Shown here: piece after piece, positions 17,503-26,379 of the stretch
Layout of the letters: every line of letters begins with the position of its first letter
Position numbering within the stretch: the stretch's first letter is position 1
Origin: Chloroflexota bacterium
GTDB lineage: Bacteria > Chloroflexota > Anaerolineae > UBA2200
DNA length: 64,000 bases
NCBI GenBank assembly: GCA_030607875.1
Contig: JAUWJD010000003.1
Coordinates: 62,001-126,000, forward strand
Direction: 5' to 3'
Made by a program: the position numbers and the translations under genes
Notes under the pieces: generated by a model
Told to the model about the DNA's origin: nothing
Seen by the model: the letters and a program-made list of their open reading frames with translations, nothing else
Database searches by the model: none

Positions 17503-18672
17503 GTGAACTATAAACGGTACCTCAAGTACGGCAGCCGCATTCTCTACAAGGGACGTGCCTCGCCGATATACTTTGTGTTCTTTGTCACTGACTTTTGCAA
17601 TGCGCGGTGCAAGCATTGCTTGCTCGCTGCGCATGAACCTGCGCACAAGGCCAAGGAATTGACGATCGATGAAATCGAGCGCATATCCGCCAGTATGGAC
17701 GACATGCTCTTCTTCACGCCCACTGGTGGGGAGCCATTTCTGCGTCGTGACCTGGCGGAGATTGTGCGCATCTTCCATTGCAATAACCACGCAGCTAACG
17801 TGGGACTCCCCACCAATGGCAGCCTTACTGGGCGCATAGTCGAAACGACGAAGGAGATGCTCGATACCTGCCCTGGCCTCGACTTGCATATCGACGTTTC
17901 CATTGATGGCATCGGGGAGCAACACAATGACATCCGCTGTTTTCCGGGCTTGTTCGATCGCGCTGTGCGCACCTACCAGGAGCTGCGTGTGCTGGAGAAG
18001 CACTATGCGAATTTCAGCACTTGCGCGGAGATTACTGTGTCGCGGTATAACCAGGATCACTTGCTGGAGCTATACGATTATTTGACCCACAAGGTTGGGG
18101 TCAACACAGTTTTCACTCTCTTGATGCGCGGTGCTCCGCGAGATCCTGTTTCAACAGACGAAGTGGACATCCGCAAGTACGAGGAATTGCATGCTGCGCT
18201 GGAGCGGGACAACAAAGCACGCATCCTGTCCGGATACTACAAAATGCCTTTCTCCGATGTCTTGAACGCCAAGCGCATTGTCCGGCCGCGGATCATCGCC
18301 AAAACGGTGCGAGAGCGTCGTTTCCAGATTCCCTGCTATGCCGGCAGTCTGGGTGGAGCGATGTTCAGCGAGGGGCAGGTATTGCCCTGTGAGCTGCACG
18401 TAGACAAAGTGATCGGCAACGTGCGCGACGTCGACTATGATTTCAAGAAGCTGTGGTTCGGTCCCAAAGGAGAGGAGATGCGCCGGTACGTGCGCGATAC
18501 CAAGTGCTTCTGTACCTATGAGTGTTTCCTGACTGTGAACATCCTGTTCAATCCATTGGTCTTACCCCGGGTGGCAAAGGAGTGGGCGACACTCAAGTGG
18601 AGCAAGGTGAAGCACCGTTTGGCGGGTGGGGCAGAGCCAGCAGCTACTGTTGTTGTGTCTACGGACAAATAG
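17503..18672 (+). CDS. Radical SAM protein with SPASM-like C-terminus
   Basis: A 389-residue radical SAM enzyme. The [4Fe-4S]-binding cysteines are C32-x3-C36-x2-C39 (DFCNARCKHC). GGEP in FTPTGGEPFLRRDL binds SAM, and DVSIDGIGEQHNDIR follows. Extra cysteines near the C-terminus (PCYAG, LPCEL, TKCFCTYECF) point to an auxiliary cluster of the SPASM/twitch type. It may modify a lipid, sugar or small peptide; no precursor peptide is visible beside it. GTG 17503 is set by AGGAG at 17491-17495. It is similar in kind to the protein at 58057-59280, which also sits between glycosyltransferases. Confidence 0.85.
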   Translation: MNYKRYLKYGSRILYKGRASPIYFVFFVTDFCNARCKHCLLAAHEPAHKAKELTIDEIERISASMDDMLFFTPTGGEPFLRRDLAEIVRIFHCNNHAANVGLPTNGSLTGRIVETTKEMLDTCPGLDLHIDVSIDGIGEQHNDIRCFPGLFDRAVRTYQELRVLEKHYANFSTCAEITVSRYNQDHLLELYDYLTHKVGVNTVFTLLMRGAPRDPVSTDEVDIRKYEELHAALERDNKARILSGYYKMPFSDVLNAKRIVRPRIIAKTVRERRFQIPCYAGSLGGAMFSEGQVLPCELHVDKVIGNVRDVDYDFKKLWFGPKGEEMRRYVRDTKCFCTYECFLTVNILFNPLVLPRVAKEWATLKWSKVKHRLAGGAEPAATVVVSTDK

Positions 18673-18700
18673 CACTCTGTGGCAAGAAGAGGAGTTAGTT

Positions 18701-19381
18701 ATGCACAAAGGGCACAGCGTCTCGGTGGTGATTCCCTGTTACAATGAGGAAGATGGCATCCGTGTGACACTGGCTGACATGCCCGATTTGGTTGATGAGG
18801 TCATCGTGGTAGACAATAACTGTACCGATCGCACCGCAGAGGTGGCGGCTGCTATGGGTGCCAAGGTGGTCGTCGAATCCAAACCAGGCTATGGCGCGGC
18901 CTACAAAGCCGGGTTTGGGGCTGCCACAGGTGATATCATCATCACCATGGACGGTGATGCGACATACCCTCGCGGTTTTATCCCGGTTTTGCTTGACGTG
19001 ATGATCGAGGAGGATCTCGATTTCATCACCTGTGATCGTACGGGGCACAAGTCTGAGGAAGCCAATTCGTTCCTCCGTATGCTGGGCAATTCTGTCCTGA
19101 ACCTGGCCGTGTTTGTGCTGTATTTCATCTGGCTAACGGATTCTCAGTCGGGGATGTGGGTTTTCCGGCGTTCCATCTTGCCAAAGCTCAGGCTAACCAG
19201 CGATGGGATGTCGTTGTCTGAAGAGATCAAAATCGAAGCTTTTCGCCACAGGGATGTGAAGGCTCACGAGTTGCCCATCTACTACCGAGAACGTATTGGC
19301 GAGAGCAAACTGAACTTGTGGCAGGACGGTTTTGCCAATCTGGTGTTTCTGTTCAAGAAAAGGTTCGGTATTGGTCTATGA
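18701..19381 (+). CDS. GT2 glycosyltransferase, DPM1/Ppm1-like
   Basis: A 226-residue compact GT2 enzyme: VSVVIPCYNEEDGIRVTL, VVDNNCTDRTAEVA, KPGYGAAYKAGF, and D84-G-D86 in TMDGDATYP. DSQSGMWVFRR and YRERIGESKLNLWQDG are typical of polyprenyl-phosphate mannose/glucose synthases. The hydrophobic stretch VLNLAVFVLYFIWL may dip into the membrane. ATG 18701 follows AAGAGGAG at good spacing. The stop overlaps the next start (ATGA), linking it to an SDR enzyme and then a GT39 enzyme, a natural donor-synthesis and transfer set. Confidence 0.87.
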   Translation: MHKGHSVSVVIPCYNEEDGIRVTLADMPDLVDEVIVVDNNCTDRTAEVAAAMGAKVVVESKPGYGAAYKAGFGAATGDIIITMDGDATYPRGFIPVLLDVMIEEDLDFITCDRTGHKSEEANSFLRMLGNSVLNLAVFVLYFIWLTDSQSGMWVFRRSILPKLRLTSDGMSLSEEIKIEAFRHRDVKAHELPIYYRERIGESKLNLWQDGFANLVFLFKKRFGIGL

Positions 19382-20433
19382 AAAAAGCGTGCCAGGCAGT
19401 GAAGGACCCCGAGTCCATGACATATGAAGGCAAGTTTGCGGGCAAGAAAGCCCTGATTACTGGAGGCCTTGGGTTTATCGGCAGCAATTTGGCCATCCGA
19501 CTGGTTGGGCAGGGCGCTGACGTGCTGCTCGTGGACTCGCTGATACCTGACTATGGTGGAAACCTGTTCAATATCAAGCCCATTGAGGACAAGGTACGGG
19601 TCAATATCGCAGATGTGCGTGACGTGAATGGCATGAACTACCTGGTGCGCGGCCAGGACTATTTGTTCAACCTTGCCGGTCAGGTCAGCCACATTGACAG
19701 TATGCAGGATCCGTACACGGACCTGGAGATCAACTGCCGGGCTCAACTATCCATCCTTGAAGCCTGTCGCCACAACAACCCTGATATCAAAGTGGTCTTT
19801 GCCGGCACACGCCAGGTGTATGGTGCACCAGAGTACTTGCCCGTGGATGAGAAACACCTGCTGCGGCCCGTCGACGTGAATGGCATCAACAAGATGGCAG
19901 GCGAATGGTACCATATCTTGTACAACAACATCTACGGCATCCGTGCTCTGTCGTTGCGCCTGACCAATACCTATGGCCCTCGACTGTTGATGAAGCACAG
20001 CCGGCAGGGCTTTATCGCCTGGTTCATCCGCCTGGCCATTGACAACCAAGAGATACAGATCTTTGGTGACGGCAAGCAACTTCGCGATATGAATTATGTG
20101 GACGATGCTGTGGAAGCTCTGCTGTTGGCTGCTGTTTACGAAGGGGCGAACGGCCGCATCTTCAATCTAGGCAATACACCGCCGGTGAGCCTGTTGGGGT
20201 TTGTGCAGGTCTTGCTGGAGGTGTGTCAGGAGTTTGGGGCAGGCCGGGGTGGCTATCGTCTGATACCCTTCCCGCCGGACAAGAAACGCATTGACATCGG
20301 CGATTACTATGCCGACTACAGCCGAATACGTCAGACCCTGTGCTGGGAACCCAAGGTCCCGTTGCGGGAGGGACTGCGGCGCACGGTGGCTTACTACATC
20401 GAGCACCGTGACCGTTACTGGCAGAGTTCGTGA
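19378..20433 (+). CDS. NAD-dependent epimerase/dehydratase-like SDR with Tyr-to-Asn change
   Basis: A 351-residue extended SDR. GGLGFIG at residues 29-35 binds the nucleotide, NIADVRD follows, and FNLAGQVSHIDSM, AGTRQVYG, RLTNTYGPR and IFGDGKQLRDMNYVDD match sugar-nucleotide dehydratases and epimerases. The usual YxxxK motif reads N168-GIN-K172 (VDVNGINKMAGEWYH), so the catalytic Tyr position is Asn while Lys and the upstream Thr are kept. Either a nearby Tyr takes over, or the enzyme has altered chemistry. Start ATG 19378 overlaps the upstream stop; ATG 19417 would trim an N-terminal extension. GTGA overlap downstream. Confidence 0.82.
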   Translation: MKKACQAVKDPESMTYEGKFAGKKALITGGLGFIGSNLAIRLVGQGADVLLVDSLIPDYGGNLFNIKPIEDKVRVNIADVRDVNGMNYLVRGQDYLFNLAGQVSHIDSMQDPYTDLEINCRAQLSILEACRHNNPDIKVVFAGTRQVYGAPEYLPVDEKHLLRPVDVNGINKMAGEWYHILYNNIYGIRALSLRLTNTYGPRLLMKHSRQGFIAWFIRLAIDNQEIQIFGDGKQLRDMNYVDDAVEALLLAAVYEGANGRIFNLGNTPPVSLLGFVQVLLEVCQEFGAGRGGYRLIPFPPDKKRIDIGDYYADYSRIRQTLCWEPKVPLREGLRRTVAYYIEHRDRYWQSS

Positions 20434-22082
20434 GGCGCGATGTGCTGAAAGCTGTGGCTCGGCCATTCGCTGCCAGAGGCCTGGCGCGCTACGCCACTTT
20501 GCTGGCGTTGCTCTTGATCGTGGCACTGGCTGCCTACCTACGACTTTGCAACTTGCTTCCCACACAAAGAGGCCTGCAAGCTCCACAGGATTATGACGAG
20601 GGGGTCTGGGACAGCACGGCACAACTGTGGCTGCAGGGATACCTGCCTTATCGTGACTTTTTTGCCACATTGCCCCCTGTGGGCATCTATCTGTTAGCCG
20701 GGGTCCTGCGCCTAGTTGATGTGCCTTGGGGCAGTGGCCTGGGTCTCATGGCCACGCGCTATGTCTCTGTCCTTTACGGCCTGATTACGGTAGCCTTGGT
20801 TTACCTGCTCGGACGCAAGTTGTCGGGTAGGGCGGTGGGTCTGGCTGCGGCCAGCCTATTGGCCGTAGACGGTATGGTGCTCGGTATGGACCGCCTGGCG
20901 CTGCTGGAGCCGCCGCTCAACGTGTTTTCTGTCCTGGCTGTATTAGCCTACCTATCTGTTTTCGAGCCAGCACCGGACGATGGGCGGGGTCAGCGTCTGG
21001 CTGTGATAGCCGGTGTTCTTGCCGCCCTGGCCTCGCTGGCCAAAACGCCTGGCATGGTGGTGATCCTGGCCCTGCTCACTGTTTCCTTGCTGCGCCGGAG
21101 GTTGCGAGAGGCGGTCACCATCGCTGTGAGCTTTGCCCTGGCGTGGTTGGTGCTGAGCGCCCATTTCCTGCTGCGGTGTCCGGGCGATTTTCTGAAGCAG
21201 GTCTATTTCTTCCAATTACTGAGGCCAGCGGACGGGGTTGTCCATCGGCTCGCTAGACTGTACCATATCTGGCACTATGCCCAGACCTGGTCAACCGTGC
21301 GCTTTGGGCTTCTGGGAGGCTTGTGTATCAGCCTGTTGGCCATCTGGCGGCGGGAGGCCAGACCGTGGTGGATTGTGTTGGTTTGGGCAGGCTACAGTCT
21401 GCTGCTCATCGTGGCCAACAGCTCGTATTACCCGCAATACTACGTGCAACTGGCCGTGCCGCTGTGCTTGCTGGGAGGTGGCCTGTTCGACATGCGTATC
21501 GGTCCTATCTGGCGCAGCACAGCAGACTTCCGAAGTTGGCCAAACTTCGGAAGTCTAACCCTGGGTAGGTGGATACTGGTGACCATTTTGGCCATTGGTG
21601 TGCTCAGGGGGCACATTGTGCGCCAGTACCAGGACATCATGCAAATGCTTGGCCATACGGACGCTACTTATGCACAAGTGGCGAATTATATCCAGCAGAA
21701 CAGCTCGCCGGATGCGCAGATCCTTGTCTTTGAGCCGAACTATACCTTCTTGTCTTCGCGTCCGCCGGCCGGTGTGCGTGCGGGACAGTTTCTCGTAGAC
21801 AGCTACGGAGAGATGCTGTACGTGAATCTGGGCATAGAGAGCCAAACGCTGTGGGAACTGGCAAAAGCCGTGTGGATGGGCCAAAAGAGTGAGTTGCAAC
21901 CGACGTTCTGGCGCAGCCCTGCGCAGGAGGCGGTATTGACTGCTTTTGAACGCGCAGACTATGTGGTCATTGACGGGCGCGCGCGTTATCAACTGCAACC
22001 GCAAACGCTGGTTATGATTCAAAGCCGCTCTGCGGAGGTTTTTGCATTTGGGGTAGCCAGCGTGCGCAAGAAGGAACCATGA
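20430..22082 (+). CDS. GT39-like membrane glycosyltransferase
   Basis: A 550-residue polytopic protein paralogous to that at 12740-14440. D56-E57 lie in QDYDEGVWDSTAQLWLQG, followed by PYRDFFATLPPVGIYL. About eleven hydrophobic spans precede a soluble domain with NYTFLSSRPPAG and VDSYGEMLYVNLG. The GTG start overlaps the SDR stop (GTGA). Residues about 365-376 (ADFRSWPNFGSL) are encoded by a perfect 14-bp-arm palindrome of the 18-bp family, in the loop before the last hydrophobic span. Confidence 0.83.
   Translation: MRRDVLKAVARPFAARGLARYATLLALLLIVALAAYLRLCNLLPTQRGLQAPQDYDEGVWDSTAQLWLQGYLPYRDFFATLPPVGIYLLAGVLRLVDVPWGSGLGLMATRYVSVLYGLITVALVYLLGRKLSGRAVGLAAASLLAVDGMVLGMDRLALLEPPLNVFSVLAVLAYLSVFEPAPDDGRGQRLAVIAGVLAALASLAKTPGMVVILALLTVSLLRRRLREAVTIAVSFALAWLVLSAHFLLRCPGDFLKQVYFFQLLRPADGVVHRLARLYHIWHYAQTWSTVRFGLLGGLCISLLAIWRREARPWWIVLVWAGYSLLLIVANSSYYPQYYVQLAVPLCLLGGGLFDMRIGPIWRSTADFRSWPNFGSLTLGRWILVTILAIGVLRGHIVRQYQDIMQMLGHTDATYAQVANYIQQNSSPDAQILVFEPNYTFLSSRPPAGVRAGQFLVDSYGEMLYVNLGIESQTLWELAKAVWMGQKSELQPTFWRSPAQEAVLTAFERADYVVIDGRARYQLQPQTLVMIQSRSAEVFAFGVASVRKKEP
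21524..21556 (+). repeat. Perfect 14-bp-arm palindrome, 18-bp family
   Basis: AGACTTCCGAAGTT at 21524-21537, loop GGCCA, AACTTCGGAAGTCT at 21543-21556. The ACTTC cores recur 18 bp apart (21526 and 21544). It is inserted in frame in a GT39-like gene and shares its core with the repeats at 10953 and 53994. Confidence 0.85.
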
Positions 22083-22168
22083 GTGGTGAGTGAAGAGTAA
22101 TGGATAATCAGAAGGGGGATTTTCTACGCATTACTCGTGGCTCGTCACTCGCTACTCGTTACTTGTAG
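22081..22168. repeat. Heptamer tandem repeats and imperfect hairpin in 96-base gap
   Basis: The gap after the GT39 stop begins with GAGTGGTGAGTGAAGAGTAATG (22081-22102). This pairs imperfectly with CATTACTC...TCACTCGCTACTC at 22129-22157. The right side consists of five consecutive 7-bp units from 22134: CTCGTGG, CTCGTCA, CTCGCTA, CTCGTTA, CTTGTAG. The same words occur in the hairpin at 16153-16182. The layout recalls the short heptameric repeats known from filamentous cyanobacterial genomes. It lies just upstream of a GT2 ribosome binding site. Confidence 0.7.
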
Positions 22169-22178
22169 GAGTAGGGCA

Positions 22179-23027
22179 ATGGATGAGAGGATTATTGTCG
22201 TTATGCCAGCCTATAATGCCGCCAAGACACTGGAGCAGACCTATAACGACCTGCCAAGAGCGGTAGTGCACAAAGTCATTCTCGTCGATGACGTGAGCCA
22301 GGATGAGACTGTGGAGATTGCGCGGCAGCTTGGTCTGGACGTCGTGGTCCATATCCAGAACAAAGGCTACGGGGGCAATCAGAAGACCTGCTATCTCAAG
22401 GCATTGGAGGATGGCGCAGACATCGTTGTGATGTTGCACCCAGACTACCAATATGATTCGACCTTGGTACCCGAGCTCATCCGGCCGATTCAGGAGGGCA
22501 GGGCTGACATGGTGTTGGGCTCCCGTTTCCTGAGCGGTGGGACTCTGGCAGGGGGAATGCCCGTCTACAAATACCTCTCCAATCGTTTCTTGACCACTGT
22601 TGAGAACATCGTTTTGGGACAACATTTGTCCGAGTGCCACACCGGCTTCCGCGCTTACAGCCGACGGATGTTGGAAACCATACCCTTCCTGCTGAACTCC
22701 GATGACTTTGTTTTCGATACGGAGGTGATCGCGCAGGCGGTAGCCTATGGCTTCCACATCGCTGAGATCGGCGTGCCGACGCGCTACTTCAAGGAGGCCT
22801 CTTCAGTCAACTTTCAGCGCAGCGTAGTCTATGGCTTCAGTACGCTGGCCGTGATGGTGCGCTACTTGCTGGCCAAGTGGAACCTGGTGCAGGTTCCACA
22901 ATTCAAGAAGACTTTGCCAGAAATCATCAGCCGCTATCACCTGTCACAGATCTTGCGCTTCTCGACCTCGGCTGGCGGCGAAAACTCTGCCACGGAGCAA
23001 CTGGCCGAGGGAGGAGAGCAATCGTGA
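22179..23027 (+). CDS. GT2 glycosyltransferase with HPDYQY variant site
   Basis: A 282-residue GT2 enzyme: VVMPAYNAAKTLEQTY, VDDVSQDET, NKGYGGNQKTCY. The usual DxD region reads H87-P-D89-YQYD, so the first Asp is His and the second is kept; this variant recurs in a known branch of DPM-like transferases. SECHTGFRAYSR and the FNFxxE-like DDFVFDTEVIAQ support the family. A C-terminal hydrophobic stretch (YGFSTLAVMVRYLL) may anchor it. The ATG follows TAGGAGTAGGG. The stop overlaps the next ATG by one base, coupling it to two adjacent GT39 paralogues. Confidence 0.85.
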   Translation: MDERIIVVMPAYNAAKTLEQTYNDLPRAVVHKVILVDDVSQDETVEIARQLGLDVVVHIQNKGYGGNQKTCYLKALEDGADIVVMLHPDYQYDSTLVPELIRPIQEGRADMVLGSRFLSGGTLAGGMPVYKYLSNRFLTTVENIVLGQHLSECHTGFRAYSRRMLETIPFLLNSDDFVFDTEVIAQAVAYGFHIAEIGVPTRYFKEASSVNFQRSVVYGFSTLAVMVRYLLAKWNLVQVPQFKKTLPEIISRYHLSQILRFSTSAGGENSATEQLAEGGEQS

Positions 23028-24694
23028 TGCACCGGCAGGTTGAGACACCTGCCTCGCCTAAGAGATGGCGAGACTTTGCCTTGCCAACCAGCCGTCTGAG
23101 GGACCTGCCGTTCTTAGCGTTAGTACTCCTTCTGGGCGCAGGACTGCTTTTGTGCAGGCTGGATGACGCATACCTTTGGCAGGATGAGGCAGAAACAGCG
23201 CTGGTGTCCCGGCACCTGTTGGCTTTCGGCTTGCCGCTATCTACAGATGGTACAGACTGGGTTCAGCAAGCAGGCCAGAGCTTTGTCGAATTCACCTCTG
23301 ATCACGTGTGGATCTATCATTCCTGGCTGCAGTATGTGCTGACCGCCGCATCATTTGCCATCCTGGGCCCTACGACTCTTGCCGCGCGCCTGCCCTTTGT
23401 GCTCATAGGCCTGGCTACATTGCTGCTGTTCTACTGCTTTGTCTTGCGCTGCCTCGAGAACAAGCGTATTGCTCAGGTAGCGACTGTGCTACTGCTGTTT
23501 TGCGTGCCGTTTCTGCTGTTGATGCGCCAAAGCCGCTACTACGCGTTGGCGACATTCTTCACCTTGCTTACCCTTGATGCATACCGGAGCTTGCGTGCAG
23601 GCAAAGTCTGGGCGCTGCCCTGCTTCATCCTGTCAGCGGTGTTGCTGTACCACAGCCACTATGGTGCCTTCTTCCCCACGTTGGCTTCCTTGGGCGTCCA
23701 TTGGCTCCTTTCACGCCCAGAACACAGGTCAATACATCGTTTTCTGACTGCTGTCATGCTCATCGCCACTCTGGTGCTGCCCTGGGCTGTCTTTATGCGC
23801 GTGCTGGATCGAGGCCAATCCTTTCGGCTGGATCGATTCCTGGCCCATATCGGCCAGTACATTCTGTACACTACAGCCTGGATCTTTCCTCTCCTGCTGG
23901 TGTTGATGCTGGCCGTTGCCTGGTTGCGCCGTGTCAAGCAGAAGCGATTTGCGCTCGACGACAAGCAGGCTCGCTTTTGCCAGATGGCCGGGCTGGTGAT
24001 CATCATTCATCTTGTGATGCTGTCGGCGTCTGCAGCTTTTGATTGGGTCTTTTTCCGTTACATGGTGCATCTGATTCCGTTGCTTCTGGCTATGTTGGCC
24101 ATCGTTGTCGTCCTGGTGATGGAGCAGTGGCCTGTTGTGGGTTATGCTTTGTTGCTGGTGCTGCTGGCCGGCAATGGCCTGGGCATGTTGCCCTATGGCT
24201 TGCCCGGTGTGCATGAGTTGGACCCGAGCAGCTTGTGGCCTAGGTCCGCAGCCTTTCTGTCTCTGCAGGATGTTTGGGCCAAGGCGGGCCGCTTTCGTTC
24301 TGATGCGTGGATGTATGCTCAGGAGTTGAGCCACTCCTATGAAGGACCGAATGAGGGTATCGTTGGCTATCTGGCCGCAAATGCACAGCCTGGGCAGACC
24401 GTTGCGGTGAACTACGAAGACCTGCCGTTGATATTCTACACCGACCTGCACGTACTGGGTGGGCTTGGCCTGCATGGTCTGCGTGTGAACAGCCACCCTG
24501 ATTGGGTGATTGATCGCAAGCATGGTCCATATCGCGACTTGCTGGCCGACATTGTTGCGGCAGGCTCGTACGAACGAATTGAGATACCATACCCTGACAT
24601 CCGGTGGGAGAATCGTCCGCAGCCTGGTGAGCATCATTATCTCACAGCGCAGAGCAAAGATCCGGTAGTCTTGTACAGGCGGGAGGGGGACTAG
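23027..24694 (+). CDS. GT39-like membrane glycosyltransferase
   Basis: A 555-residue polytopic protein. D53-E54 lie in WQDEAETALVSRHL, with YHSWLQYVLTAASFAILGPTT after it, about eleven hydrophobic spans, and a soluble tail with DWVIDRKHGPYRD. It is paralogous along its whole length to the adjacent protein at 24696-26357 (WQDEAETALLSQRL, WIINRQYGPYRD). ATG 23027 follows GGGAGGAG. Residues about 9-20 are encoded by a copy and a half of the 27-bp palindromic repeat, so the N-terminal cytoplasmic segment before the first helix is repeat-derived. Confidence 0.84.
   Translation: MHRQVETPASPKRWRDFALPTSRLRDLPFLALVLLLGAGLLLCRLDDAYLWQDEAETALVSRHLLAFGLPLSTDGTDWVQQAGQSFVEFTSDHVWIYHSWLQYVLTAASFAILGPTTLAARLPFVLIGLATLLLFYCFVLRCLENKRIAQVATVLLLFCVPFLLLMRQSRYYALATFFTLLTLDAYRSLRAGKVWALPCFILSAVLLYHSHYGAFFPTLASLGVHWLLSRPEHRSIHRFLTAVMLIATLVLPWAVFMRVLDRGQSFRLDRFLAHIGQYILYTTAWIFPLLLVLMLAVAWLRRVKQKRFALDDKQARFCQMAGLVIIIHLVMLSASAAFDWVFFRYMVHLIPLLLAMLAIVVVLVMEQWPVVGYALLLVLLAGNGLGMLPYGLPGVHELDPSSLWPRSAAFLSLQDVWAKAGRFRSDAWMYAQELSHSYEGPNEGIVGYLAANAQPGQTVAVNYEDLPLIFYTDLHVLGGLGLHGLRVNSHPDWVIDRKHGPYRDLLADIVAAGSYERIEIPYPDIRWENRPQPGEHHYLTAQSKDPVVLYRREGD
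23053..23085 (+). repeat. 27-bp-period palindromic repeat at GT39 N-terminus
   Basis: CTCGCC (23053-23058), spacer TAAGAGAT, GGCGAG (23067-23072), loop ACTTTGC, CTTGCC (23080-23085). CTCGCC and CTTGCC stand exactly 27 bp apart. The order of arm, 8-base spacer, arm and 7-base loop is the same as at 52540 and 61523. It is translated in frame as ASPKRWRDFAL. Confidence 0.8.
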
Positions 24695-24695
24695 C

Positions 24696-26357
24696 ATGCC
24701 GGAGCGGATCACACGGGCGGGCGATAACGCAGGTCGAGAGATCACGGCGGGCCTCTTGCAGCAGTTTCGATCTCACTTTGTGATCTTGTTGCTGATTGTC
24801 GGAGCTGTGCTACTGCTCACTAATCTGGGCAACATGTATCTGTGGCAGGACGAAGCCGAGACAGCTCTGCTCTCCCAACGGCTGGGCACTTATGGCTTGC
24901 CGCTGGCCTTCGATGGGCGAAACCTGATCCGCCAGGCTCCGCAGGACGTGCAATACACTACGGACTATGTCTGGCTGTACCATCCCTGGCTGCCCTTTTA
25001 TTTCACTGCGTTGTCTCTTGCCGTGCTCGGCCCAACAACCTTTGCCGCCCGTCTGCCCTATGCGCTGGCAGGGCTGGCTACTGTTGTACTCTTGTACTAC
25101 AGCTTGCGCCATCACTTTCGCGACCAGCGCGTGGCGATTCTGGGTTCAGTGCTTCTGCTGCTCTGTTTGCCGTTTCTGCTTCATGCCCGGCAGTGCAAGT
25201 ACTTTCCTTTTGCAGCGCTGTTTACCGTGGTCACGCTGGATGCTTACCTGCGCTTGCGGGTGCGAGGCGGATCCAACTGGGCGCCGCCCTATTTCATCCT
25301 GGCAGGCTTTTGCCTGTTCCAGAGCAACTTTGGTGCGTTCGTGCCGTTGATGGCTGCGTTAGGTCTGCACTTCTTGCTCACCCGACCACAGATGGCTGAG
25401 GTGAAGCGCATGATCGTGGCTGTAGGTATCCTGGTGCTTTTCGTTGTGCCCTGGGCTATTTATCTCCAGACCTGGGCGCGGGGGCGCTTTGTCTTTGACG
25501 TGTACCGATTCGTTGGGCATTGCGTACACTATGTCGTCTACATCACGGGTTGGGTCTTTCCCTGGCCCATGCTGGTGTTGTTCGCCTACCTCTATCTGCG
25601 GAACTGGCGGCCAGAGAAGCTGCTGTACCTGGGGACAGGCGAGGTCTCAGCGCTGAACCTGTACATCGTGGTGGTGTTGGTCACCATCCTTTTCCTGTCC
25701 ACAACGTTCATCTGGATGTATTTCAGCTACATCGTGCAATTGGTGCCGCTTCTGGCCGCTCTCTTAGCGGTGACAGTGCTCAAAGTGGTGGATCGCTCTC
25801 GTCCGCTGGGTTATGCTGTGATTGTTTTACTTCTGGCGACGAATGCCTTGCACCTTTTCCCCTACACCCTTCCGATTGCACGGCAGTTCAAGTGGGCCTC
25901 CCTGGCTCCGCGCCGCTATCTCGCCGAGACCGATGCGCTGATTGCCACGGCAGGACGGTTCCGGCTCGACTGGTTGGACTATGCCTACGAACTAACCCAC
26001 GATTATGATGGGCCCAACGAAGGTGTTGTGTTATTCTTGCGTGAACACGCAGCGCCAGGAGATATCGTGCTTTCCAACTATGGCGAGCTGCCGGTTGCGT
26101 TCTACACAGGACTTGGGTTCGCTGGAGGGCTTTCCGGATACCGTCTTGAACGTGTCGGGCAGCCCAAGTGGATTATCAATCGACAGTATGGCCCGTACCG
26201 CGACGAAGTGGAGCGGCTTGTCGCCGCCGGGAACTACGAAGCGATCAAGATACCCTATCCCGACCTGCCCTGGGGAAACCGTCCGGTGCCGGAATATCAC
26301 AAGTTCGCCACTGTTGACGGCGAGTCCAATGTCACTATACATCGGCGCATAGATTGA
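24696..26357 (+). CDS. GT39-like membrane glycosyltransferase, tandem paralogue
   Basis: A 553-residue polytopic protein, sister of the upstream gene product: D52-E53 in WQDEAETALLSQ, YHPWLPFYFTALSLAVLGPTT, PNEGVVLFLREHAAPG and a shared soluble tail ending YPDLPWGNRP (YPDIRWENRP upstream). About eleven hydrophobic spans. A strong ribosome binding site, GGGAGGGGG, stands before ATG 24696, one base after the previous stop. The pair looks like an old tandem duplication followed by divergence, possibly for different acceptors or linkages. Confidence 0.84.
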   Translation: MPERITRAGDNAGREITAGLLQQFRSHFVILLLIVGAVLLLTNLGNMYLWQDEAETALLSQRLGTYGLPLAFDGRNLIRQAPQDVQYTTDYVWLYHPWLPFYFTALSLAVLGPTTFAARLPYALAGLATVVLLYYSLRHHFRDQRVAILGSVLLLLCLPFLLHARQCKYFPFAALFTVVTLDAYLRLRVRGGSNWAPPYFILAGFCLFQSNFGAFVPLMAALGLHFLLTRPQMAEVKRMIVAVGILVLFVVPWAIYLQTWARGRFVFDVYRFVGHCVHYVVYITGWVFPWPMLVLFAYLYLRNWRPEKLLYLGTGEVSALNLYIVVVLVTILFLSTTFIWMYFSYIVQLVPLLAALLAVTVLKVVDRSRPLGYAVIVLLLATNALHLFPYTLPIARQFKWASLAPRRYLAETDALIATAGRFRLDWLDYAYELTHDYDGPNEGVVLFLREHAAPGDIVLSNYGELPVAFYTGLGFAGGLSGYRLERVGQPKWIINRQYGPYRDEVERLVAAGNYEAIKIPYPDLPWGNRPVPEYHKFATVDGESNVTIHRRID

Positions 26358-26379
26358 CAGGGCCGCAGTGGGAGGAAAC

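Noticed and set aside
22877-23026. N-terminal extension of the GT39 protein starting at 23027
   Set aside because: It would overlap the GT2 gene by about 150 bases in another frame. GGGAGGAG before ATG 23027 gives a normal start.
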